A stretch of 19,863 bases of DNA from Phocaeicola_A sp964514145 (GTDB lineage Bacteria; Bacteroidota; Bacteroidia; Bacteroidales; Bacteroidaceae): contig CAZEPM010000025.1 in assembly GCA_964514145.1 (NCBI GenBank), forward strand, positions 1-19,863, in the 5' to 3' direction. Within the stretch, counting starts at the first letter, position 1. Every line of letters starts with the position of its first letter. Below the pieces are notes generated by a model. It saw only the letters and a list, made by a program, of their open reading frames with translations. It had not been told where the DNA came from and did not search any database. Below, in pieces: positions 1 to 8,504 of the stretch. The position numbers and the translations under genes are program-made.

Positions 1-44
1 CCAACATCAACGTGGCACTGGAACGGGCACAGAAGCTGCTGTAA
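1..44 (+). CDS. 3' end of an unidentified gene (partial)
   Basis: Reading from base 3, an open frame ends in TAA at 42-44 and encodes the tail NINVALERAQKLL. The tail looks like a normal amphipathic C-terminal helix, and the other two plus frames read less like protein. Only 13 codons are visible, so no product can be named. It is convergent with the tRNA and mfd on the other strand. The call rests on composition alone and could be chance. Confidence 0.3.
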   Translation, partial: NINVALERAQKLL

Positions 45-228
45 GCCGATGCGCGTGCCTTTACGACATGAGAAACATTCCTGAGTACACTGGAGGAAAA
101 ATATGATTTCAGACTCAAGGATTGTTTATGGATGTGTATGGAGAGTTATCGGGAAAGATGTTTCGGGTTCTGAGAATGACACGTCTCAAAAACAATAGTG
201 TCACACATATATCCCCTTAACGCTACCT
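45..228. other. Intergenic spacer with no convincing gene
   Basis: A 31-codon frame starts at ATG 103 after a GGAGG-like stretch (about 92-96) and stops at 198. Its product has no recognisable signal, domain or composition bias, so I do not call it a gene. No clear terminator for the left-hand gene is visible. The space ends at the terminator of the tRNA transcript from the other strand. Confidence 0.4.
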
Positions 229-270
229 AAAAAAAAGAAACCGCTAACTTTTTGATAGTCAGCAGTTTCT
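229..270 (-). terminator. Rho-independent terminator of the tRNA-Ala transcript
   Basis: On the minus strand a 13-bp stem (arms 258-270 and 236-248, with two G-U pairs) encloses a 9-nt A-rich loop. A run of seven Ts follows (229-235 on the plus strand as As). It starts four bases after the tRNA 3' end, so the tRNA forms a very short monocistronic transcript. Confidence 0.8.
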
Positions 271-273
271 ATG

Positions 274-347
274 TGGAGCATAGCGGACTCGAACCGCTCA
301 CCTCGACACTGCCAGTGTCGCGCTCTAGCCAGATGAGCTAATACCCC
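274..347 (-). tRNA. tRNA-Ala(GGC)
   Basis: This 74-nt minus-strand sequence folds into a complete cloverleaf. The acceptor arms GGGGTAT and ATGCTCC pair with two G-U wobbles, the D stem is GCTC/GAGC, and the anticodon stem is CGACA/TGTCG with loop CTGGCAG. The variable loop has five bases, the T stem is AGCGG/CCGCT with loop TTCGAGT, and the discriminator is A. The anticodon GGC (plus-strand positions 311-313) decodes GCC alanine codons. The 3' CCA is not encoded and must be added by the nucleotidyltransferase. It has its own promoter (365-396) and terminator (229-270), so it is independent of mfd upstream. Confidence 0.95.
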
Positions 348-364
348 GATTTCAATTTGTGCTG

Positions 365-396
365 CAAATATACTGTAAAAAATCAATACCGTCAAG
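365..396 (-). promoter_or_regulatory. Promoter of tRNA-Ala (Bacteroidetes type)
   Basis: On the minus strand there is CTTG (393-396), a 20-nt spacer, then TATATTTG (365-372), a full match to the TAnnTTTG -7 element. Transcription would start near 358, leaving a leader of about ten bases before the mature tRNA at 347. The spacing and position are what the Bacteroidetes housekeeping sigma factor uses. Confidence 0.7.
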
Positions 397-516
397 CATT
401 TCGAACGTTTTTTCATACGAACCGAACATAGTCACGGAACAATAACAAAGAAATAACTATAAATATGATGGAGAGTAATATCTGTCCGGCCAACACTCAT
501 ATTAAAAGATGTAGGA

Positions 517-3500
517 TTAGAGTTCCGTATTGCAGATGTCCTTCAGTAGAGATACTCCTTGCCCAATGTCAGTCACCGGCTGAATCACAAGGCTGCGTTT
601 ACCATTTTGTTCGCGCAAACTGCATTGGCGCGGATGATTCATTAGGAAAGCGAGTATTTTGTCAAATGCTCGACTCTGATAGTAGAGACTGTTTGGATTG
701 CTTACGAAATAGAGTAACATGCGGTTGTTTTTCAGGAAGATGCGCTCTACACCTAGTTGTTTGCCTAGTTTCCGCATGGGTACAACTTGGAGTAGTGCTT
801 GGGCCGGCTTGGGGAGTGTTCCGAATCGGTCTTCGAGACGATGGCGATAGGCTAACAGGTCTTCATCGCGCTCTAGTCTGTCGAGTTCATGGTAGAGCAG
901 CATGCGTTCGCTACTACTGGGTACATAGGTTTCGGGCAGGAAGAGTTCGAGGTCACTTTCGAGTGTGCAATCGTTCACAAACTGTTCAGCGTTAGCAAGT
1001 TGTTTTTCGTTGATGGATTGCTGGTTTTCATAGAGTTTAGTGAATTCATTGTTCCTCAGTTCAGTGATGGCTTCGTTGAGTATCTTCTGATAGGTTTCAT
1101 AACCAAGGTCAGCTATGAATCCGCTCTGTTCAGCTCCAAGTAGGTTTCCGGCTCCTCTTATGTCGAGGTCTTGCATAGCGATGTGTATGCCACTTCCGAG
1201 GTCGGCGAAATTCTCAAGTGCTTGCAGTCTGCGTCGAGATTCTTGTGGCAGGGTTGCGAGAGATGGTGCAAGCAGATAGCAGAAAGCTTTTCGATTACTT
1301 CGTCCTACCCTGCCCCGCATCTGATGAAGGTCGCTGAGCCCGAAGTTTTGTGCTTGGTTGATGATAATGGTATTGGCGTTTGGGATATCGACTCCGTTTT
1401 CAATGATGGTCGTAGCTAACAGGACGTCATAATCGTAGTTTACAAATCCGAGAATCACTTTTTCCAATTCGTCGGGCGGCATCTGTCCGTGTCCGATTGA
1501 GACCCGTACGTCAGGGATGAGTCGTTCAATCAGTGCCTTGAGTTCTATCAGGTTGTCGATGCGGTTGTTGACGAAGAATACTTGTCCGTTCCGACTCATT
1601 TCAAAGTTGATGGCTTCGGTAATAATTTCTTCGTTAAAGGTGTGTACTTCGGTCTGTATAGGGTAACGGTTTGGAGGCGGTGTCTGGATGACGGACATGT
1701 CGCGTGCTCCCATGAGTGAAAATTGCAAAGTACGTGGGATGGGTGTGGCGGTCATGGTGAGTGTATCGACATTGACTTTGAACTGTTTCAGCTTTTCTTT
1801 TACGGCTACGCCAAACTTCTGTTCTTCATCGATAATCAGGAGTCCGAGATCTTTAAAGATCACGTCTTTGCCAATGAGACGATGTGTGCCTATGACGATA
1901 TTGATTTCTCCCTCTTTCAGCTCTTTCAGGACGCATCGTGTGTCGGAGGCTTTGCGTGCCCGGCTCAGGTATTCAACCTTACAAGGGAAGTCTTTCAACC
2001 GGTCTCGGAAGGTACTATAGTGTTGGTAGGCCAATACGGTTGTGGGTACAAGTACAGCTACTTGCTTGTTATCGCACACAGCTTTGAAGGCCGCCCGAAT
2101 AGCCACTTCTGTTTTTCCGAATCCCACGTCACCGCAAATCAGTCGGTCCATCGGTCGGTCGCTCTCCATGTCAGCCTTCACCTCTTGAGTAGCTTTCAGC
2201 TGATCGGGAGTATCTTCGTAGATGAAGCTGGCTTCAAGCTCGTGTTGCAGGAAAGAATCAGGACTGTATCTAAATCCCTTTTCTTCGCAACGGCGTGCGT
2301 AAAGTTTAATAAGGTCGCGGGCAATATCTTTTATCTTAGTTTTAGTCCTTTCCTTTAGCTTTTCCCATGCTCCCGTTCCCAATTTGTTCAAGCGTGGTAA
2401 CTCTCCTTCTTTTCCTTTATACTTGGCTATCTTGTGCAGTGAGTGAATAGAGACGAATACCACATCGTCGTTTTGATAAATCAGCTTGATGACTTCTTGG
2501 GTGGAATTCCCGTTGGGAATACGTGCCAGTCCGGCAAAGCGTCCGATGCCATGATCGATATGCACCACATAATCCCCCGGCTCGAATTTGTTAAGCTCTT
2601 TGAGTGTCAACGCAACTTTTCCACTCCGTGCCTTGTCACTCTTGAGACTGTATTTGTGAAAGCGGTCGAATATCTGATGGTCTGTGAAGATGCACAGTTT
2701 CAGGGTATTGTCTGCAAATCCTCCATGAAGGGTTTTCTCTACGGGCGTGAAAGGAATGCTGTTGCCTCGCTCCTCGAATATAGCTCGGATTCGGTCGATT
2801 TGTTTTACGCTGTCGGAAAGAATATAGATTCGATAGTTGCGCTTCAGGTAGTCCTGCAAAGCGGTGCAAACCAAATTGAAATTTTTGTGGAAGATGGACT
2901 GAAGCGTGGTGTCGAAAGTTAGTGTGGCGTCGGGGGTTTCCGTCGGTTTATTGCCAAACTCCACGCGCCGAAAGACCTGTATCTGTCGAGCAAAAGTTTC
3001 TCCGCTCAGGGTGTCCGGCAAGCTGACGCGCTCTAGTCCTTCTTCAGTCGCATAGGCTAGCGTAGCCTGCGGAGACAGAGTTTCGCCATGTATGGCTTCG
3101 ATGCGCTCAGTTGTCCAATGGAGGTCTTTGATGGCAAGTAGCGTGTCTGGTGCGAGGAAGTCGAGAAACGACACCTTGTCACCATCGTGACCACCCATGT
3201 TTGGCACGATGGCCACGTGTGATTTCTTTTCTTTCGACAGCTGAGTTTCAATTTCGAATGTTCGTATGCTCTCAATCTCATCGCCAAAGAAGTCGATGCG
3301 GTAAGGATATTCCGAAGAGTAGGAAAAGACGTCGATGATGCTTCCGCGTACAGCATATTGCCCGGGTTCATACACGTAGTCTACCCGCTCGAAGCCGAAG
3401 TCGAACAAAATCTGTGCTACTTCGATCGGATCTTTCTGACTTCCCTGCTCCAATGATAAGGTTTGCGAAGCCAATGATTTTTTCGATACCACTTTCTCGG

Positions 3501-3888
3501 CCAGCGCTTCAGGATAGGTCACGATGTAAGTCGCCTTGTCATTTTTCTGCAGCCGGCTGAGAGTTTCTACACGCAAGATTTCGTTTGCCGCATCCTTTTG
3601 CCCATATTTAATTGCCCTCCGATAGGACGACGGGAAGAACAACACGTTTGACTCTCCATTGATCTGAACCAAATCGTGATAGAAATAGCCCGCATCTTCC
3701 AAATCATTGAGAATAAACAATATGGGAGTATGATGCTGATTGATGAAAGCAGAAAAAAACAAGGAAGCCGACGAAGCATTCATCCCTTGCAGAAACAAGG
3801 TCCGAACGGAGTCTTTCCCCCACACGGCCGCAAACGCTTTCACATGGGGATGGGCGGCATAAATAGCTTGCAATGACGATATATCCAT
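517..3888 (-). CDS. mfd: Transcription-repair coupling factor Mfd
   Basis: Mfd is a DNA translocase that removes RNA polymerase stalled at lesions and recruits UvrA for nucleotide excision repair. The 1123-aa product has the full family architecture. A UvrB-like N-terminal module (about residues 1-330) is followed by an RNA-polymerase-interacting region around 420-510 that contains GDYVVHIDHGIGRF. The helicase domains carry Walker A GDVGFGKT (586-593), the DEEQ box (687-690) and TMTATPIPRT (711-720), and a later MRGRVGRSNRK motif VI. The C-terminal domain (about the last 150 residues) is present. The length is normal for the family and no frame is broken. The ATG at 3886-3888 gives a typical short N-terminus. 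Long frames on the opposite strand are shadows. No strong terminator is seen before the tRNA promoter. Confidence 0.97.
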   Translation of the reverse strand: MDISSLQAIYAAHPHVKAFAAVWGKDSVRTLFLQGMNASSASLFFSAFINQHHTPILFILNDLEDAGYFYHDLVQINGESNVLFFPSSYRRAIKYGQKDAANEILRVETLSRLQKNDKATYIVTYPEALAEKVVSKKSLASQTLSLEQGSQKDPIEVAQILFDFGFERVDYVYEPGQYAVRGSIIDVFSYSSEYPYRIDFFGDEIESIRTFEIETQLSKEKKSHVAIVPNMGGHDGDKVSFLDFLAPDTLLAIKDLHWTTERIEAIHGETLSPQATLAYATEEGLERVSLPDTLSGETFARQIQVFRRVEFGNKPTETPDATLTFDTTLQSIFHKNFNLVCTALQDYLKRNYRIYILSDSVKQIDRIRAIFEERGNSIPFTPVEKTLHGGFADNTLKLCIFTDHQIFDRFHKYSLKSDKARSGKVALTLKELNKFEPGDYVVHIDHGIGRFAGLARIPNGNSTQEVIKLIYQNDDVVFVSIHSLHKIAKYKGKEGELPRLNKLGTGAWEKLKERTKTKIKDIARDLIKLYARRCEEKGFRYSPDSFLQHELEASFIYEDTPDQLKATQEVKADMESDRPMDRLICGDVGFGKTEVAIRAAFKAVCDNKQVAVLVPTTVLAYQHYSTFRDRLKDFPCKVEYLSRARKASDTRCVLKELKEGEINIVIGTHRLIGKDVIFKDLGLLIIDEEQKFGVAVKEKLKQFKVNVDTLTMTATPIPRTLQFSLMGARDMSVIQTPPPNRYPIQTEVHTFNEEIITEAINFEMSRNGQVFFVNNRIDNLIELKALIERLIPDVRVSIGHGQMPPDELEKVILGFVNYDYDVLLATTIIENGVDIPNANTIIINQAQNFGLSDLHQMRGRVGRSNRKAFCYLLAPSLATLPQESRRRLQALENFADLGSGIHIAMQDLDIRGAGNLLGAEQSGFIADLGYETYQKILNEAITELRNNEFTKLYENQQSINEKQLANAEQFVNDCTLESDLELFLPETYVPSSSERMLLYHELDRLERDEDLLAYRHRLEDRFGTLPKPAQALLQVVPMRKLGKQLGVERIFLKNNRMLLYFVSNPNSLYYQSRAFDKILAFLMNHPRQCSLREQNGKRSLVIQPVTDIGQGVSLLKDICNTEL

Positions 3889-3907
3889 AGAATTACAAAA
3901 TCGGACG

Positions 3908-3915
3908 CAAAAGTA
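3908..3915 (-). promoter_or_regulatory. Candidate -7 element for mfd
   Basis: The minus strand reads TACTTTTG here, a full match to TAnnTTTG, about 20 bases before the mfd start codon. The upstream -33 region is only T-rich and lacks a clean TTTG at 19-21 nt. The implied leader is about 12-15 nt. Position and box support it, but the missing -33 weakens the call. Confidence 0.45.
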
Positions 3916-4020
3916 AATAAATAATATTTGCTAAAGAATAAGTGATGAATTAAATATTTTGATTTCCTTTGTCTTGTTAACATTATAACTAAATAACTAA
4001 CTTCTTATTTATAAACACTA

Positions 4021-5175
4021 ATGATTAATCGATTCGTACTTAATGAAGTGTCATACTTCGGTCCGGGCGCACGCGAAGTGTTGCCACAAGAAATCAAACG
4101 TTTGGGACTCAACAAAGCATTTGTGACAACAGACAAAGAACTGATTAAATTCGGCGTAGCAGAAAAAGTGCTTAAAGTGCTCGAAAGCGCCGGCATCCCT
4201 TATGTAATCTTTAGTGAGATCAAACCTAATCCGACTGTTGCCAATGTAAAAGCCGGTGTGCAAGCTTTTGCCCAATCTGGTGCAGACTTTATACTGGCCA
4301 TTGGTGGAGGTTCTTCTATCGATACAGCTAAAGCAATTGGCATTATCTCGAACAATCCGGAATTCAGCGATGTAGTCTCTTTGGAAGGAGTAGCCCCGAC
4401 AAAGAAGAAATCAGTTCCCATCATCGCATTGCCCACAACGGCAGGAACGGCTGCAGAAGTCACAATCAATTATGTAATCACCGACGAGGAACATCAAAAG
4501 AAAATGGTTTGTGTCGATCCAAATGATATACCAGCCCTTGCCATTGTTGACGCCGAACTAATGTACACGTTGCCCAAAAGTCTCACAGCATCTACAGGAC
4601 TCGATGCGCTGACACACGCCATCGAAGGCCTTATCACCAAAAGCGCATGGGAGATGAGCGACATGTTCGAAATCAAGGCAATCGAAATGATTACACGCTA
4701 TCTGGAAACAGCCGTATCCGAACCTACAAATGTTGAAGCCAGAAACGGTATGGCAATTGCCCAATACATTGCAGGCATGGCCTTCTCGAATGTCGGATTA
4801 GGAGCCGTTCATGGCATGGCTCACCCGTTAGGTGCCATCTTCGATATCCCACATGGAGTAGCCAACGCACTGTTGCTCCCCACCGTCATGGAATTCAATG
4901 CCCCGGCAGCTCTTGACAAATACACCGAGATTGCGAAAGCCATGAACGTCTACAAAGACAATATGACCAAGGAAGAAGCAGCTCAGGCTGCTGTAGATGC
5001 AGTAAGAGCACTTTCAATCAAAGTAGGTATTCCGCAACATCTTTCCGAATTGGGAATCAAAGAAGCAGACCTTCCTAAACTGGCAGCAGCAGCGATTGCG
5101 GATGTTTGTACACCAGGTAACCCGCGCGAAGTAACCGAAGAAATCATTCTTGAACTATATAAGAAAGTATTATGA
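4021..5175 (+). CDS. fucO: Iron-dependent lactaldehyde reductase / 1,2-propanediol dehydrogenase, FucO type
   Basis: This group III iron-containing alcohol dehydrogenase (384 aa) most resembles FucO, which reduces L-lactaldehyde from fucose or rhamnose breakdown to 1,2-propanediol using NADH. The Rossmann-like N-terminal half contains GGGSSIDTAKA (95-105). The metal ligands of the family are in place: D195 and H199 in GLDALTHAIE, H264 in GAVHGMAHPLGA and H278 in DIPHG. A CTPGNPR motif lies near the C-terminus, as in E. coli FucO, and the length is the same. The gene stands alone between divergent mfd and a strong terminator, with no fucose or rhamnose genes beside it. The substrate is therefore inferred from similarity, and a broader fermentative alcohol dehydrogenase role is possible. 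I could not find a good promoter box in the 130 nt upstream. Confidence 0.85.
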   Translation: MINRFVLNEVSYFGPGAREVLPQEIKRLGLNKAFVTTDKELIKFGVAEKVLKVLESAGIPYVIFSEIKPNPTVANVKAGVQAFAQSGADFILAIGGGSSIDTAKAIGIISNNPEFSDVVSLEGVAPTKKKSVPIIALPTTAGTAAEVTINYVITDEEHQKKMVCVDPNDIPALAIVDAELMYTLPKSLTASTGLDALTHAIEGLITKSAWEMSDMFEIKAIEMITRYLETAVSEPTNVEARNGMAIAQYIAGMAFSNVGLGAVHGMAHPLGAIFDIPHGVANALLLPTVMEFNAPAALDKYTEIAKAMNVYKDNMTKEEAAQAAVDAVRALSIKVGIPQHLSELGIKEADLPKLAAAAIADVCTPGNPREVTEEIILELYKKVL

Positions 5176-5207
5176 TACGATAGGTATCTTCATTTACATA
5201 ACGCCGG

Positions 5208-5270
5208 CTCTCCACAATCAGAGACTTCACTCCTCAATGAGAAAAGTTTTCTGTTGTGGAGAGTTTTTTA
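5208..5270 (+). terminator. Rho-independent terminator after fucO
   Basis: A perfect 10-bp stem is formed by CTCTCCACAA (5208-5217) and TTGTGGAGAG (5254-5263), followed directly by six Ts. The 36-nt loop is long and may fold further. It sits 32 nt after the fucO stop and separates fucO from the next operon. Confidence 0.85.
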
Positions 5271-5351
5271 TTTGTCTGCCCTGTTTGTAAACTGAAAGAG
5301 ATCGTACAGCGTGTTTATCTCTTTTACCCACATATATTTCCTCATTTTATG

Positions 5352-5383
5352 CTTGGCAAGAAAAAGCAACTTCACTACCTTTG
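5352..5383 (+). promoter_or_regulatory. Promoter of the glycosyltransferase-pyrC operon
   Basis: CTTG (5352-5355), a 20-nt spacer and TACCTTTG (5376-5383) match the Bacteroidetes -33/-7 pattern. Transcription would begin near 5390, about 20 nt before the ATG at 5411. This placement rules out a TTG at 5381 as start codon, because that TTG is part of the -7 box. Confidence 0.75.
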
Positions 5384-5410
5384 CACGTAACGTATATACC
5401 TTGGAAAGTT

Positions 5411-6166
5411 ATGAGCCAAAACCCTAAAGCTGATAGCGTTGTCATCATCCCAACGTACAACGAGAAAGAAAACATAGCAAAGATTATCCACGCTATCTTC
5501 AAACAAAAGCAGTCATTTCACATCTTGATCATTGATGACGGATCGCCAGATGGTACGGCTGATATTGTAAAAGATTTGCAAAAGAACTTTTCTGACCGGC
5601 TTTTTATGATTGAGCGGCAAGGGAAACTGGGATTGGGTACGGCTTATATTGCCGGATTTAAATGGAGTATCGAACACGGATACGACTATATATTTGAAAT
5701 GGATGCTGATTTCTCACACAATCCCAATGACTTGCCTCGCTTGTATGCGGCTTGTTCTGACGAGGGTTACGACGTGGCTATCGGATCAAGGTACGTAAGT
5801 GGTGTCAATGTGGTAAACTGGCCTATGGGACGGGTTCTGATGTCATATTTTGCTTCGAGGTATGTGCGTCTCATTACCGGCCTTCCTATATACGACACGA
5901 CTGCCGGTTTCAAATGTTATCGCCGGATTGTGTTAGAAACAATTCCACTCGACAAAATCAGATTCAAGGGATATGCTTTCCAAATCGAAATGAAATATAC
6001 GGCATATAAGTATGGTTTCCGCATCAAGGAGGTACCGGTTATATTTATTAATCGAGAATTGGGATCTTCGAAGATGAACAGCAGTATTTTTGGTGAAGCT
6101 TTGTTCGGAGTGATTCGTTTAAAGTGGGAAAGTCTTTTTAAACATTACCCGCGTGAAAACAAATAA
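5411..6166 (+). CDS. Polyprenol-phosphate mannosyltransferase-like family 2 glycosyltransferase (Dpm1-like)
   Basis: The 251-aa GT-A fold enzyme resembles dolichol/polyprenol-phosphate mannose synthases, which charge a lipid carrier with a sugar from a nucleotide sugar at the cytoplasmic membrane face. Visible motifs are VVIIPTYNEKENI at the N-terminus, IDDGSPDGTAD, the metal-binding EMDADFSHNP, AIGSRYV and TTAGFKCYRR. There are no clear C-terminal membrane segments, so it is the soluble Dpm1-like form rather than the GtrB/ArnC form. The ATG at 5411 is chosen because a TTG start at 5381 would lie inside the promoter. pyrC follows after 26 nt. The family is clear, but the donor sugar (mannose, glucose or another) and the acceptor glycan are not shown by the sequence. 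Confidence 0.85.
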   Translation: MSQNPKADSVVIIPTYNEKENIAKIIHAIFKQKQSFHILIIDDGSPDGTADIVKDLQKNFSDRLFMIERQGKLGLGTAYIAGFKWSIEHGYDYIFEMDADFSHNPNDLPRLYAACSDEGYDVAIGSRYVSGVNVVNWPMGRVLMSYFASRYVRLITGLPIYDTTAGFKCYRRIVLETIPLDKIRFKGYAFQIEMKYTAYKYGFRIKEVPVIFINRELGSSKMNSSIFGEALFGVIRLKWESLFKHYPRENK

Positions 6167-6192
6167 TCTTTTCTCGTTAAAACAGATAAATT

Positions 6193-7533
6193 ATGGCACG
6201 TACACTGATTGACAACGTATATTTGGTCAACGAAGGACAGGTGGCGAAAGGCGCACTCGTTATAGATGGCGAACAGATTGCTGAAATTCTTCGTCCGGAT
6301 AAATGTCCGTCTGCAACTTGTCATACCTGCATAGACGGTCGGGGCTCTTATTTACTTCCGGGGGTTATTGACGACCATGTACATTTTCGTGATCCCGGTT
6401 TGACTCATAAAGCGGATATCGAAACCGAAAGTCGTGCCGCCGCCGCCGGTGGTGTGACCTCATATATGGATATGCCCAATACATTGCCGCAGACAACCAC
6501 GCTTGAAGCACTTACCGACAAACAACAAATGGCGGCAGCCAAAAGCCGAGTGAATTATTCCTTCTATTTTGGGGCAACCAATACCAATGCTGTCTTGTTC
6601 GATCAGTTGGATCGTCAGCACGTATGTGGCATTAAGTTGTTTATGGGTTCGAGTACCGGCAATATGCTTGTCGACCGGACGGACAGTTTACACACGATTT
6701 TCAAAGAAGCCGGGATGATCATCGTGGCACACTGTGAAGATCAGCACATCATAGCCAATAATACACGCCTTTTTCGCCAATTTCACGGTGACGATCCAGA
6801 TATATATTTCCATCCTCAGATTCGAAGTGAAGAAGCATGCTATCGTTCGTCGGCATTGGCTGTAGAACTGGCACACAAAACCGGAGCTCGGCTTCACATA
6901 GCCCATCTTACTACAGCTCGTGAACTCTCTCTCTTGGAAACGGTTCTTCTCACAGAAAAGAGAGTGACTGCTGAAGCTTGTGTGGCACATCTATGGTTTA
7001 CTGACGATGATTACGCAACATTGGGGGCACGCATTAAGTGTAATCCTGCAATAAAGGCTCGTATCGATCGTGACAGTTTACGTCAGGCATTGACCAATGG
7101 TCGCATTGATGTCATAGCCACCGACCATGCCCCTCACCTATTGAGAGAAAAACAGGGAGGTGCATTGGGCGCGATGTCAGGTATGCCCATGATACAATTC
7201 TCACTTGTAGCCATGTTAGAACTTTCCGATCAGGGAATACTTACGTTGCCGGATGTTGTAGAGAAAATGTGTCACGCTCCTGCCAAACTGTTCCAAATAC
7301 GCCGACGTGGATTCCTTCGTCAAGGCTATCAGGCTGACCTTGTAATGGTACGTCCACACGCTTCGTGGACTGTTACGAACGATACGATTTTGAGCAAATG
7401 CCGTTGGAGCCCATTGGAAGGCCATACCTTCGATTGGAAAGTAGAACGGACGTGGGTCAATGGCTGTATGGTCTATGCTGACGGGCAATTGGATGATACG
7501 TGTCGTGGACAGGCACTGGAGTTTGAACGTTAA
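6193..7533 (+). CDS. pyrC: Dihydroorotase
   Basis: It cyclises N-carbamoyl-aspartate to dihydroorotate, the third step of pyrimidine synthesis. The 446-aa amidohydrolase has PGVIDDHVHFRDPG with metal ligands H62 and H64, AAAAGGVTSYMDMPNT, AHCED with H180, the histidine pair in LHIAHLT (235, 238), and IATDHAPH with D311. GIKLFMGSSTG carries K148 at the place where a carboxylated bridging lysine is expected; many class I dihydroorotases use an aspartate instead. The length and motif order fit the class I fold. It lies in a same-strand run with gaps of 26 and 34 nt. Allantoinase or hydantoinase are the nearest alternatives, but the dihydroorotase motifs and the lack of purine-degradation neighbours favour PyrC. 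Confidence 0.9.
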   Translation: MARTLIDNVYLVNEGQVAKGALVIDGEQIAEILRPDKCPSATCHTCIDGRGSYLLPGVIDDHVHFRDPGLTHKADIETESRAAAAGGVTSYMDMPNTLPQTTTLEALTDKQQMAAAKSRVNYSFYFGATNTNAVLFDQLDRQHVCGIKLFMGSSTGNMLVDRTDSLHTIFKEAGMIIVAHCEDQHIIANNTRLFRQFHGDDPDIYFHPQIRSEEACYRSSALAVELAHKTGARLHIAHLTTARELSLLETVLLTEKRVTAEACVAHLWFTDDDYATLGARIKCNPAIKARIDRDSLRQALTNGRIDVIATDHAPHLLREKQGGALGAMSGMPMIQFSLVAMLELSDQGILTLPDVVEKMCHAPAKLFQIRRRGFLRQGYQADLVMVRPHASWTVTNDTILSKCRWSPLEGHTFDWKVERTWVNGCMVYADGQLDDTCRGQALEFER

Positions 7534-7567
7534 AACAAATTTTCATTACATCAGTAGAGTGGTAATC

Positions 7568-8479
7568 ATGCAAAATCTGTCTAAAACAATTGTTATACAT
7601 TATTCCGTTCACGAACTGACCGACTATTTCAATTGGATTTATTTTTTCCATGCGTGGGGATTTGGGCCTCGTTTTGCTTCGATTGCTGATATTCACGGGT
7701 GTGATGCATGTCAAGCCCACTGGTTGCAGAAGTTTTCAGAAACCGAACAGCCCAAGGCTGCTGAAGCTCTCCGACTATTTAAGGAAGCAAACAAGCTACT
7801 GTCTCAATTGGATAGTGACTATCGGTCACATGCAGTTTTCCGTCTGTGTCGTGCAAACTCAATCGGAGATAATTTACTGCTCGATGAGATTGTTATCCCA
7901 TTATTGCGCCAACAACGTGTAAAACGGGTCGATGATCCCTATTTATGCCTAAGTGATTTTGTCCGCCCTATAGAAAGTGGACAATCTGATATGGTAGGCG
8001 TCTTTGCAACAACCGTCGATCAGGCATTGGAACAAATTGAAGAGCAAGACCCATATCGTCAGATGCTTCTGCAAGTATTGGCTGAACGTATAGCGGAAGC
8101 AACAGCCGAACGTCTGCATGAATATGTCCGTAAGGAACTTTGGGGATATGTGCCAGACGAACAACTCACCATTCGTCAATTGTTACGCGAAGAATATCAA
8201 GGCATCCGTCCGGCCATCGGTTATCCATCACTTCCCGACCAGTCTATCAGCTTTTTGCTTGATGAGCTGCTCAATATGAATCAAATAGGTATTCACTTGA
8301 CAGAAAACGGAGCCATGACTCCTAAAGCATCTGTCTGTGGCCTCATGATAGCTCATCCTGAGGCACGTTATTTCTCCGTAGGTAAAATCGGAAATGACCA
8401 ACTTCAGGATTACGCAGCCCGTCGGCGATTTACACTAGAGGACGCACGTAAGTTTTTAGCGGCTAACCTATCTTCATAA
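7568..8479 (+). CDS. Stand-alone cobalamin-dependent methionine synthase reactivation domain
   Basis: The 303-aa product is almost entirely the AdoMet-binding activation domain normally found at the C-terminus of MetH. That domain supplies AdoMet to remethylate cob(II)alamin after accidental oxidation. Recognisable blocks, in order, are FNWIYFFHAWG (21-31), ANSIGDN (96-102), LCLSDFVRP (126-134), YVRKELWGY (186-194), the AdoMet-binding QGIRPAIGYP (211-220, RxxxGY type), LTENGAM (244-250) and GKIGNDQLQDYA. No homocysteine, folate or cobalamin-binding domain is present. An extra segment with CDAC (45-48) follows the first block. The ATG at 7568 is preferred; starts at 7460 onward would overlap pyrC and add residues unlike the family. 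It sits between pyrC and the phosphoesterase. Its partner would be a MetH lacking this domain, encoded elsewhere. Confidence 0.85.
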   Translation: MQNLSKTIVIHYSVHELTDYFNWIYFFHAWGFGPRFASIADIHGCDACQAHWLQKFSETEQPKAAEALRLFKEANKLLSQLDSDYRSHAVFRLCRANSIGDNLLLDEIVIPLLRQQRVKRVDDPYLCLSDFVRPIESGQSDMVGVFATTVDQALEQIEEQDPYRQMLLQVLAERIAEATAERLHEYVRKELWGYVPDEQLTIRQLLREEYQGIRPAIGYPSLPDQSISFLLDELLNMNQIGIHLTENGAMTPKASVCGLMIAHPEARYFSVGKIGNDQLQDYAARRRFTLEDARKFLAANLSS

Positions 8480-8504
8480 TCAGATTAAAAAACAATATAT
8501 AACC

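Noticed and set aside
103..198. Small 31-codon gene
   Set aside because: There is a GGAGG-like sequence before the ATG, but no signal peptide, hydrophobic segment or family resemblance, and strong Shine-Dalgarno sites are not typical in this phylum.
274..347. Integration site for a mobile element at tRNA-Ala
   Set aside because: No integrase gene, no repeat of the tRNA 3' end and no foreign-looking genes are seen in the window.
465..995. 176-aa plus-strand reading frame
   Set aside because: It overlaps the 3' end of mfd in antisense, is rich in Cys and Arg in a way typical of shadow frames, and has no domain.
1723..2358. 211-aa plus-strand reading frame
   Set aside because: It lies fully antisense to the helicase part of mfd; mfd has all its motifs, so this is a shadow.
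7460..7567. N-terminal extension of the MetH-domain protein overlapping pyrC
   Set aside because: The extra 36 residues come from the pyrC 3' end in another frame and do not resemble the family; ATG 7568 gives a start suited to the domain.
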